From Clostridiales bacterium UBA929 (GTDB lineage Bacteria > Bacillota > Clostridia > Oscillospirales > UBA929), in assembly GCA_002293625.1 (NCBI GenBank), contig DBDP01000096.1:855-15280 (forward strand): DNA of 14,426 nucleotides. Reading direction: 5' to 3'. Numbering within the stretch: the stretch's first letter is position 1; each line of letters opens with the position of its first letter. A model generated the notes under the pieces. It was not told the origin of the DNA and ran no database searches. It was given only the letters and a program-made list of their open reading frames with translations. The position numbers were made by a program, and so were the translations under genes. Shown in pieces: positions 6,915 to 13,262 of this stretch.

Positions 6915-6983
6915 ACCGTTGCATTTTTTAGATTTCTCAACACTTACGGCTCTTTTCCCGAAATCCACCGCCGTAACAACGGT
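6915..6983 (-). ncRNA. Candidate structured leader RNA with pseudoknot (riboswitch-like)
   Basis: Read on the minus strand, three helices fit together. P1: ACCGTTG (6983-6977) pairs with CAACGGT (6921-6915). P2: TTACGGC (6976-6970) pairs with GCCGTAA (6950-6944) and stacks directly on P1 with no gap on the 5' side. Pseudoknot: GGATTTC in the P2 loop (6966-6960) pairs with GAAATCT in the linker (6936-6930), including one G-U pair. All other pairs are Watson-Crick. It ends about 137 nt before atpH and has no coding explanation. Identity is unknown. The Na+-I riboswitch class (formerly DUF1646 motif) is reported upstream of Na+-linked genes and would suit this operon, but I cannot confirm a consensus match. 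Confidence 0.6.
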
Positions 6984-6987
6984 CACT

Positions 6988-7016
6988 AGTATATCATATA
7001 CTTATATGTTTGTATA
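6988..7016 (-). promoter_or_regulatory. Candidate sigma-A promoter of the ATPase operon
   Basis: TATACA (7016-7011) and TATACT (6993-6988) are separated by 17 bp. Transcription would then start at about 6981, inside the first strand of the leader RNA, which fits poorly. An overlapping alternative is TATAAG at 7006-7001 with a weak TTATTT at 7028-7023; it would start near 6994 and keep the RNA whole. The tract is very AT-rich, so chance matches are likely. Confidence 0.4.
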
Positions 7017-7035
7017 TAGACGAAATAACCGAATC

Positions 7036-10023
7036 TCAATAGAAAAACCGACAAACCAAGCTCGCTACCTCTGCGCGGGACATAGAAGACCGAAATCCAA
7101 GATTTCCCCCGCTGCCCCGTACGACTTGCATCCCTACAAGCGTCTGCGTTGCCCGGCGGGCATAAGCGGGAACGGTTCCCGCGTCCGCGAAGAAAGAAAG
7201 GTCGTCTCGTTCATACCCCTGCGGCAGGGTGTTATAGAGAATCGTAAAGATTTCCGCGTGGGACATCACGCTGTGAGGGTCTATATACAAAGCTCCGTCT
7301 CTGGCTTTTCCGGAGATAATTCCTTCCGCATAAATGGCTTTCACAACAGCCAATTCTTCTTCACTGAGAGAACCTATATCAGCGAACGGGAGTGTTATGC
7401 CTCCATAAGAAGATAAATTAAGATTCAAGGCACGCGCGATCATCGTCATAACCTCAAGGCGGGTCGCCTCATTTTGCGGGCGAAAATAGCGCAAACCGAA
7501 GATTTCATCGGTATCGAGGATTCCCTTCCTGTCTAAAAAATTTACATATCCGGCATACCACTGGTCTTCCACGTCGTGCAGCGGATTTTCCGTTTTTCCA
7601 AAATCTTCGGCGCTGACAGAGCGGGAACGTCTCCCATATTCGTCCTCCGTGTCAACGGAGAGAATATGAAGACCATCTTTTGGCAGAGGAACCTTTATTT
7701 CCGCGTGTCCGTCTTCCCACTTAATTTCAGACAAAGTTTCGCCGTCCCAACGCACAGTTACGTTTTTAGGAAGGTTTTCTGTTGAATCTTTTACCGAGAG
7801 GGGAAACATCAGAGTACTATCGTTTTTAACAGGCACGCCGATTACAATCGCGGGGTACTCGTTAAGAATCGGCTCCGACCAATGAGCGAATATCTCATGG
7901 ATGTAAAACGTCCCGTTGACGACACCGCCGATCACCGGAACCAAACCGATCTTTTTAATATACAACGTATTTGCCGGAAGCACGGCGGATAGATATCTCG
8001 CGTCGGTAAAATCAAGCGCACCGAAGAAAACACGGCTTTCTTGACCCTCCGCCGTCATAATCTCCGCGAAAAGCTCATGCCCAGAACCGTCGCCGGTTAC
8101 CAGCGCGGAGAGCGTCCTCGGAGAGGATTTCAACTCCTTTTCCAGCAGGGCGGAAACAGATGTGTACCAGACATCGTGGATTTTATAGGTGATTTCCGCC
8201 GCCGAACGTCCCCGTTCTATAATGAAAGCATCTTGTGTAATACCGGCGGAAAAACCTTCGCTGCCGGCTTGCAACAAACCGAGTCCGTTTTCAAAATCCT
8301 CGATAATGATGGGATCCGCGTTAATCGACACGTTGATTTCCGCTGTCAGACCGCCGCCGGAAACCACGATGCGCCCCTTTACCCCCATCCCTAACGAAGC
8401 GGTAAACAAACCGTCAGGAGAAACGCTTCCGATATCCCCCTCAACCGTCCAAAGAAAACTGCGCGCGGAAGACAAAACCGGCAACCCGTTCAACGAACCC
8501 GAAGCCCCGAGCTGCACAATCTCACCGGGAGCGAGCGTGAGATCGCTGACAGGCTGCTCGTTAGCCGTAAGGGTAATCGTGTCCAGCACAGACGTAATAT
8601 TTATTTGCGCCGACCCAAAAGCATTACCCGCGTAAAAATCCAGCACCGTTTGTCCGGGCAGGGCGGCGGTGAACGACGTCCCGTTCGTGATACCGAACGC
8701 TCCGTCATACGGGAACGCCGTTACAGGATCCGGCGGAAGGGGTACGTATCGGTAGGCGTCGTCCGTTGCAAGCAGGGAAAAATCCGCCGTAGAACCAGGC
8801 ATCATCGTAACATAGGCGGGCGTGGGGAACAGATGCGCCGCCCGCCCGTCGGACGGGGGCAGGACATTGCAAAAGAGAATAAAATCGGCACACCGGCGCG
8901 GGGAGCCGTCCGAAGGTTTATTTACGACCTTTGCGGAGAGTTCGCCGGGCATTCGAACAGACATGACGGTCGAACCGCCTCCGTCTAAATTAAACGCGTC
9001 TACACAACCGAGTTCGGCCATGCGCAACGCTAATTCTTTATACGTCAGACCGGCGCTGTAGCCGGATTGGCGGCCATCCACGGTATAGAAGAGAACCTCC
9101 CCCTCCGCTGTAACCCCCACGGCGGTGCGCGGCGCGCGGGACGCTTCTTCAACGGGTAAAACTTCCCCCTCTTTCACAAGCGTCTGAAGCCCTCCGACAG
9201 CCGCCGAGACGCCCACCCAGCGCGCGTCGGCGCATGTGACGGATAGCAGAACGTCGTCGCCTTCCTTCAGAAAACTGAAGCGATCGATCGCGCTTTGGGT
9301 ATTCGCGGATAAAACATACTCATTAACGCCAATCAGAGCGGGGTCTTTGCCGGAGAGTACGCGGGTTACTTTTCCGTATAAACTATTTCCCGGGATCAAT
9401 TTTCCCTCCGCCGCGATAACGACATGCAACCCCTCAAGCGTCGTACGGGTCGTCGTGCTGAAATCGCGTGAATAAAGAAAAACCTGATCGTTTTGGCGTG
9501 ACTGGTTCAGACGGTCAACCTTCACCGATCCGTTGACACCCGTCACCGTGATACCGTAACCGGGTGAGCCGAAGACGGCGGAACCGTCGGCTGTAAACCC
9601 GACGGCCGGCTGCCAAGAGCCGCCCATCGACGTTAGGACGCCGTCGCGAATCTGCAGCCCGATCGGAGACATGTCCGAGTTAAAAAAACTGCCGTTTACG
9701 CCGCCCACAACATCCAAGCCCCGCGCCCGGAGTTTGTCTGCCGCTTCCTTGAGGGTGATACCCCCGCCGTACAGGCTGTCGGAGGTCACGAGTACAGGAA
9801 GCAGTCCGGCGTTCGGCAAAAAAGAGAGGATATGCTCCTCTTCCGCGCCGGCGGCGGTATGACGCAAGGTGTTGACGGTGTAGCGGGTATTTTCGGCGGG
9901 AGTGTATGTATGGGAGCGGATATATGTATGTCCCCCGCCCATAAAAGGCGCGTCGGCGAGCGTCGGCAGCGGGAGCAGCAGAGACAGGCATAAAAGCCAC
10001 GCGGCGATTCGTTTGGGCATCAT
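7036..10023 (-). CDS. Secreted phosphodiester glycosidase (NAGPA domain) with SLH repeats
   Basis: 995-aa exported, cell-surface protein. Residues 1-25 are a signal peptide (MPKR, hydrophobic core, cleavage near ADA-P). Residues about 105-387 are a phosphodiester glycosidase / NAGPA domain (PF09992 type) with GGVNGSFFN at 107-115, RTAVGV at 299-304, VDGRQ at 315-319 and NLDGGGST at 345-352. Then come a bacterial Ig-like segment (about 481-567), a beta-rich jelly-roll-like region opening IIIEDFENG (572-720), another Ig-like stretch (720-806) and three SLH repeats (about 814-995; TRLEVMT, SHAEIFT, SRAEVAS). SLH repeats bind pyruvylated cell-wall polymer. The family cleaves sugar-phosphate diesters; the substrate here is unknown. 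The ATG at 10023 has AAGGAGG 7 nt upstream. Confidence 0.93.
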   Translation of the reverse strand: MMPKRIAAWLLCLSLLLPLPTLADAPFMGGGHTYIRSHTYTPAENTRYTVNTLRHTAAGAEEEHILSFLPNAGLLPVLVTSDSLYGGGITLKEAADKLRARGLDVVGGVNGSFFNSDMSPIGLQIRDGVLTSMGGSWQPAVGFTADGSAVFGSPGYGITVTGVNGSVKVDRLNQSRQNDQVFLYSRDFSTTTRTTLEGLHVVIAAEGKLIPGNSLYGKVTRVLSGKDPALIGVNEYVLSANTQSAIDRFSFLKEGDDVLLSVTCADARWVGVSAAVGGLQTLVKEGEVLPVEEASRAPRTAVGVTAEGEVLFYTVDGRQSGYSAGLTYKELALRMAELGCVDAFNLDGGGSTVMSVRMPGELSAKVVNKPSDGSPRRCADFILFCNVLPPSDGRAAHLFPTPAYVTMMPGSTADFSLLATDDAYRYVPLPPDPVTAFPYDGAFGITNGTSFTAALPGQTVLDFYAGNAFGSAQINITSVLDTITLTANEQPVSDLTLAPGEIVQLGASGSLNGLPVLSSARSFLWTVEGDIGSVSPDGLFTASLGMGVKGRIVVSGGGLTAEINVSINADPIIIEDFENGLGLLQAGSEGFSAGITQDAFIIERGRSAAEITYKIHDVWYTSVSALLEKELKSSPRTLSALVTGDGSGHELFAEIMTAEGQESRVFFGALDFTDARYLSAVLPANTLYIKKIGLVPVIGGVVNGTFYIHEIFAHWSEPILNEYPAIVIGVPVKNDSTLMFPLSVKDSTENLPKNVTVRWDGETLSEIKWEDGHAEIKVPLPKDGLHILSVDTEDEYGRRSRSVSAEDFGKTENPLHDVEDQWYAGYVNFLDRKGILDTDEIFGLRYFRPQNEATRLEVMTMIARALNLNLSSYGGITLPFADIGSLSEEELAVVKAIYAEGIISGKARDGALYIDPHSVMSHAEIFTILYNTLPQGYERDDLSFFADAGTVPAYARRATQTLVGMQVVRGSGGNLGFRSSMSRAEVASLVCRFFY
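9384..9399 (+). promoter_or_regulatory. Possible Noc-binding site (partial match) left of noc
   Basis: TATTTCCCGGGATCAA matches 13 of 16 positions of the published Bacillus Noc site TATTTCCCGGGAAATA; the first 12 bases are exact. It lies inside the SLH gene, about 0.8 kb upstream of noc. The match may be chance, but the same 12-mer recurs on the other side of noc. Confidence 0.35.
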
Positions 10024-10060
10024 AAGGGATCCTCCTTGGTTATGTAAACAAAGCTAACAT

Positions 10061-10090
10061 ATTATACCGCAGCTGGTGGGGTCTTGTAAA
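10061..10090 (-). promoter_or_regulatory. Promoter of the SLH/NAGPA gene
   Basis: TTTACA (10090-10085), an 18-bp spacer and a perfect TATAAT (10066-10061) lie upstream of the AAGGAGG site of the 995-aa gene. Five of six -35 bases and all -10 bases match the housekeeping consensus, so this is the clearest promoter in the window. Confidence 0.7.
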
Positions 10091-10199
10091 TGACAAAAAC
10101 ACAAATTTAATAAATTAACCGACAGGAAGCGATGGAAACTGACCAAGTTTTCCGTTACAATCAGGGTAACATAAAACGGTACGAAAGGGCGGAGCCGGT

Positions 10200-11036
10200 A
10201 TGGCGATGGGCAAGCGTTACGGGCTGATGGAGAACCGTCGGGTACATATGATCAAGACCGAAGATATCCGGCGGAATCCGCATCAACCGAGGAAGGTGTT
10301 TGACGAGGACGGGCTGAACGAACTGTCGGAGAGCATCCGCCAGTTCGGGGTGCTTCAACCTCTGACGGTGCGGAAATCCCCGCTTGGCGGGTTTGAACTG
10401 GTGGCGGGAGAACGGCGTCTGCGCGCCTCAAAGCTCGCCGGAATGAAAGAAGTACCCTGCATCCTGCTTGACGCCACAGAAAAGCAGAGCAGTATTATAG
10501 CGCTGGTGGAGAACCTCCAGCGGTGTGATCTGGACTTTTTTGAGGAAGCCGAGGGGATTCAATCTTTGATTCGTCAGTTCGGGTTGTCCCAAGACGAAGC
10601 CGCGCGGCGGCTCGGCAGGAGCCAGTCGGCCATCGCGAACAAGCTCCGCCTGCTGCGCCATCCTCAAGAGGTGACCGCGGCGATCCGTAAACACGGTCTC
10701 ACGGAACGCCACGCCCGCTGCTTACTCCGCATAGAGGGATTGGAGGCGCGTCTGGAAGCGATAGAACATGTTGCGCTGGAGAAGCTGAACGTCGCGCAGA
10801 CCGAGGCGTATGTGGAGCAGCTCCTGACCCGCGCCATCCCCCCCGCCGCGCCGGAGTCCGATGCGAAACGCAGCATCCGCACCCTGTATGTATTCAAGGA
10901 TGTGCGGCTTTTCCTAAACACCATCTCCCACGCGATTGACACCATGCGCCGCTCCGGCGTGGACGCCAGTTTCGATAAAGAAGAGGAAGACGGCGGCTTG
11001 CGCCTGACGATCTCAATCCCCAACGCGAAGGGGTGA
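10200..11036 (+). CDS. noc: Nucleoid occlusion protein Noc (ParB-family CTPase)
   Basis: 278-aa ParB-like DNA-binding CTPase. N-terminal ParB motifs are NPHQPRK (26-32), VAGERRLRASKLAG (68-81) and ENLQRCDLDFFEEA (104-117). The helix-turn-helix is at about 129-150, followed by the LTERHARCLL helix. The four residues that separate Noc from ParB (Caulobacter 173/179/184/201) are here Gln142, Lys148, Arg153 and Arg170, against Gln-Lys-Lys-Arg in Noc and Arg-Thr-Ala-Gly in ParB. The C terminus (LRLTISIPN) also fits Noc. Noc-binding-site rather than parS binding is expected, with a role in blocking division over the nucleoid. The N terminus is short, and the B. subtilis-type membrane-targeting helix is not obvious. 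ATG 10200 has GGAG 5 nt upstream and an in-frame stop at 10167. parA, rsmG or mnmG neighbours are absent. Confidence 0.9.
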   Translation: MAMGKRYGLMENRRVHMIKTEDIRRNPHQPRKVFDEDGLNELSESIRQFGVLQPLTVRKSPLGGFELVAGERRLRASKLAGMKEVPCILLDATEKQSSIIALVENLQRCDLDFFEEAEGIQSLIRQFGLSQDEAARRLGRSQSAIANKLRLLRHPQEVTAAIRKHGLTERHARCLLRIEGLEARLEAIEHVALEKLNVAQTEAYVEQLLTRAIPPAAPESDAKRSIRTLYVFKDVRLFLNTISHAIDTMRRSGVDASFDKEEEDGGLRLTISIPNAKG

Positions 11037-12536
11037 AACCCCCTCCCGCACCGAAAATCCCCGGAACACAGCTTCCCCGCTCTCGCAGAACATCCCGAGC
11101 ATCGTCCCCGTAAAGGTCATCGAAAACGTACCCTCGGTGCAAAGCCCCGCGCTCACGCCGCGCGCAAGCTCTGTAAACGCGCCGTTTTCGTCCGCGATAC
11201 CCAAGCGGTAAACATCGCTCCCCGTGACGATGCGCAGTTTTGCCGACTGACCCGACAGCGGGAGCGGCTTCGAAACCTCTTCAATCTCATGAACCCTTCG
11301 CAAAGCCTGCGCGAAAATCTGTCCGTTACCGTTTGATAAATACACGGCGTAGTGGTAACCGGGACCGTAGTAGGCGGCGAGACCGCCCGTCGCGCCGTCC
11401 GCCGGAACGCTGACCTCAACCTCCGCGACCATCGAGAACTCCGTCTGCCGGATACCGAGGAAGACGGGAGGCTCACCGTCCGCGTCCCGAAGCGCGGCGC
11501 TGTTGCCGCGCAGCGTCAGAGTTTTCGCTCCCGCGTCGCGGATGATTCGGCTCGGATCGGGATTTCGGATACTCACATACTCCGGCTTACTAGCGGTAAA
11601 ATCGTCGGTAAAGTCCCCGTCACGCCCTTCCGGCGCGGCGGGTAGCGGCGCGGACATCGAAAGCGACAGCGGGTTTTTCACCACCGGCCAGTCGTCCTCC
11701 CACGTAACCGGCGCGAGGAACGTCTCCCTCCCCAAGTTATGCAGCATGACGCCCGGCAGCGGGCGCGTCGCGAGCGCCACCATCCACCAGTTGCCGTTTT
11801 GGTCATCGGTCAAATCGGCGTGTCCCGTGCATTGGATGGGGCTGTTTTGCGCGGGCGCGCCCCGGTGGGAGAGGATCGGGTTGTGGGGGCAGGATTCGTA
11901 AGGACCCGAAACGCTGCGGCTGCGGAACACCGTGACCATATGCCCGAACTCGGTGCCGCCTTCGGCCAACAACAAATAGTAATATTTCCCAAATTTATAC
12001 AGATGCGGGGCTTCAATGAAGCGTCCGCCGCTCCCTTCCGTCAGGCGGACGGACTTCGTCTGCTGTTCAAGCGTTTCGGGGTGCAGGGAGCAGAGGAAGA
12101 TGCCGCCTTCCCCTTCGTCCGAGCCGGTCGAGGTAAAGTACACCGCGCCGTCGGCGTCGAAGAAGAGCGACGGGTCGATGCCGCCCTGCCGGATCCAGAC
12201 AGGGTCTGACCACGGTCCGGCGGGGTCACGCGCCGTGACGATGAAATTGCCCCTGTGCGAGACGTTGGTCGTCGTCATATAAAACAATCCGTTATGGTGG
12301 CGTATGGTGGGCGCGTATATGCCGCCGGACGGGCGCGCGCCGCCCAGTTCCAATTGTTCCCGGCGGGTCAGACAATGCCCGATCAGGTTCCAGTCGGCGA
12401 GGTTTTTACTGTGGTAAACGGGAACTCCCGGGAAATACTCGAAGGTGGAGGTCACGAGGAAGAAATCCTCCCCCACGCGGCAGATGCTGGGATCGGGGTT
12501 GAAGCCTTTAATCACGGGGTTTTGATATGTGTGCAT
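11013..12536 (-). CDS. Glycoside hydrolase family 43 beta-xylosidase / arabinofuranosidase
   Basis: Probable cytosolic exo-glycosidase that trims xylo- or arabino-oligosaccharides; no signal peptide is seen. From ATG 12536 it has 507 aa. The N-terminal five-bladed propeller (about 1-295) carries the catalytic triad (counting from this start): general base Asp15 in NPDPS, pKa-modulating Asp121 in GGIDPSLF, and general acid Glu175 in RFIEAPHLYK. The C-terminal beta-sandwich (about 305-495) is the usual GH43 accessory domain. An in-frame ATG at 12545 is touched directly by the AAGGA site, whereas ATG 12536 is 9 nt from it and gives MHTYQNPVIKGFNPDPS like homologues. It starts 18 nt after the toxin stop, and its 3' end overlaps convergent noc by 24 bp. 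Xylosidase versus arabinofuranosidase cannot be decided from sequence. Confidence 0.93.
   Translation of the reverse strand: MHTYQNPVIKGFNPDPSICRVGEDFFLVTSTFEYFPGVPVYHSKNLADWNLIGHCLTRREQLELGGARPSGGIYAPTIRHHNGLFYMTTTNVSHRGNFIVTARDPAGPWSDPVWIRQGGIDPSLFFDADGAVYFTSTGSDEGEGGIFLCSLHPETLEQQTKSVRLTEGSGGRFIEAPHLYKFGKYYYLLLAEGGTEFGHMVTVFRSRSVSGPYESCPHNPILSHRGAPAQNSPIQCTGHADLTDDQNGNWWMVALATRPLPGVMLHNLGRETFLAPVTWEDDWPVVKNPLSLSMSAPLPAAPEGRDGDFTDDFTASKPEYVSIRNPDPSRIIRDAGAKTLTLRGNSAALRDADGEPPVFLGIRQTEFSMVAEVEVSVPADGATGGLAAYYGPGYHYAVYLSNGNGQIFAQALRRVHEIEEVSKPLPLSGQSAKLRIVTGSDVYRLGIADENGAFTELARGVSAGLCTEGTFSMTFTGTMLGMFCESGEAVFRGFSVREGVSPLRVGD
12422..12437 (-). promoter_or_regulatory. Possible Noc-binding site (partial match) right of noc
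   Basis: On the minus strand TATTTCCCGGGAGTTC matches 13 of 16 positions of the Noc site TATTTCCCGGGAAATA, with the first 12 bases exact. It lies in the GH43 gene, where it encodes the conserved EYFPGV motif, so part of the match is explained by protein constraint. Confidence 0.3.
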
Positions 12537-12554
12537 AAAATCCATTCCTTTTCA

Positions 12555-12866
12555 TTAAATAAATTTCCCGTAATCCATCGCGCCGTAAAAAACACGCGCA
12601 ACAATAATTCTCTTTGCCGTGTCGTCCACCAAATAAAGCGCAATATAATGATTCACTACCAGTTTCCGGTAGCCTTTATCCGCAAGAAGCGCGTTTCTAG
12701 ACAGCTCGCAGCGGTAGGGGGCGTCACGAAGGGAAAGGAAGGCTTTTTCGAGTTTTCCTATTAAATTTTGTGCCGCCGACGGCGCGTATAACTTTTTGGC
12801 TATGTATTCGAAAATCCCGTCAAGATCATCCCTCGCGGCAGGCGAAACAGTGAGCTTATAACCCAT
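12555..12866 (-). CDS. Type II toxin, RelE/ParE family
   Basis: 103-aa basic protein of the RelE/ParE fold. The N terminus YKLTVSPAARDDLDGIFEYIA is the classic beta-strand then DL..I..YI helix of the family, followed by AAQNLIGKLEKAFLSL, a central L.....YR segment, and the C-terminal strands YIALYLVDDTAKRIIVARVFYGAMDY. RelE members cut mRNA at the ribosome and ParE members poison gyrase; which applies is unclear. The gene follows the antitoxin with an 11-nt overlap (12856-12866), normal for a coupled pair. The ATG at 12866 lies within the antitoxin's last codons. The end is complete and the protein looks intact. Confidence 0.92.
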   Translation of the reverse strand: MGYKLTVSPAARDDLDGIFEYIAKKLYAPSAAQNLIGKLEKAFLSLRDAPYRCELSRNALLADKGYRKLVVNHYIALYLVDDTAKRIIVARVFYGAMDYGKFI

Positions 12867-13116
12867 ATTTTGCCCTCAATTTCGCGAAAACTTCCTCCCC
12901 GTCAAGCAGTTCGTCGTTTTGGATCTGCTTTTCCGCGACGGCCAGCTTCTCGTAAATCTCGGAAAGAGCCATGTTGCGCTCATACGTTTCCATACTCATG
13001 ATGACCATATCGCCGTAGCCGTTTTTCGTGATGAAGATGGGTTCCGGCTTATTGTGGCACAATTCAGAGATTTCGGACGTGTTTCGCAGATCGGTTATCG
13101 GTCTGATTTGCGGCAT
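12856..13116 (-). CDS. Type II antitoxin, Phd/YefM family
   Basis: 86-aa antitoxin, first gene of the toxin-antitoxin pair. The N terminus MPQIRPITDLRNTSEISELC resembles the Phd/YefM DNA-binding fold, which usually opens with a strand ending DLR. The middle PIFITKNGYGDMVIMSMETYE is the strongest family signature. The acidic, helical C terminus (LLDGEEVFAKLRAKYG) would wrap the toxin. The frame also has GTG at 13125, but that codon lies within the AGGTG ribosome binding site; ATG 13116 is about 6 nt downstream of it and is preferred. Expression is probably autoregulated through the inverted repeats in its promoter. Confidence 0.92.
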   Translation of the reverse strand: MPQIRPITDLRNTSEISELCHNKPEPIFITKNGYGDMVIMSMETYERNMALSEIYEKLAVAEKQIQNDELLDGEEVFAKLRAKYGL

Positions 13117-13135
13117 TGGGATCACCTCTCATTTA

Positions 13136-13163
13136 TTATGCTGTTATTATAGCATAATTATGC
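13136..13163. promoter_or_regulatory. Putative autoregulatory operator of the toxin-antitoxin operon
   Basis: Three half-sites are seen: TTATGC (13136-13141), GCATAA (13152-13157) and TTATGC (13158-13163). The last two form a perfect 12-bp palindrome GCATAATTATGC; the first two form the inverted repeat TTATGCT / AGCATAA with an 8-nt gap. They cover both sides of the -10 box, as expected of a repressor operator for the antitoxin. Confidence 0.6.
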
Positions 13164-13174
13164 GCAAGAAACAA
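13146..13174 (-). promoter_or_regulatory. Promoter of the toxin-antitoxin (and perhaps GH43) operon
   Basis: TTGTTT (13174-13169), a 17-bp spacer and a perfect TATAAT (13151-13146) lie about 30 bp upstream of the antitoxin start. The palindromic half-sites overlap the spacer and flank the -10 box, consistent with repression by the antitoxin. Confidence 0.65.
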
Positions 13175-13216
13175 GAGGTTCTACATATTTTCTTTCCATA
13201 AATGAAACCCTTTATA

Positions 13217-13245
13217 TAGAAAATATTACACCGCTGTGGTATACT
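13217..13245 (+). promoter_or_regulatory. Candidate promoter of the patatin-like gene
   Basis: TAGAAA (13217-13222), a 17-bp spacer and TATACT (13240-13245) precede the AGGGG ribosome binding site of the patatin-like gene. The leader would be only about 10 nt. The -35 is weak (4 of 6). Confidence 0.5.
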
Positions 13246-13262
13246 TATTTAGGGGTGGCGAT

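Larger units (their letters stand above)
6779..7035. other. Leader and promoter region of the ATPase operon
   Basis: This is the 257 bp between the end of the SLH gene and atpH, both on the minus strand. It is AT-rich compared with the genes. In transcript order it contains candidate promoter elements (about 7028-6988), a pseudoknotted RNA candidate (6983-6915), a 9-bp hairpin (6906-6884), a small hairpin GATATG/CATATC (6836-6823), and the atpH ribosome binding site. No clear intrinsic terminator for the upstream SLH gene is seen. Confidence 0.6.

Noticed and set aside
10024..10199. parS site or Noc site in the noc promoter region
   Set aside because: No TGTTTCACGTGAAACA-like or TTTCCCGGGAAA-like palindrome was found there, and none matching parS was found elsewhere in the window.
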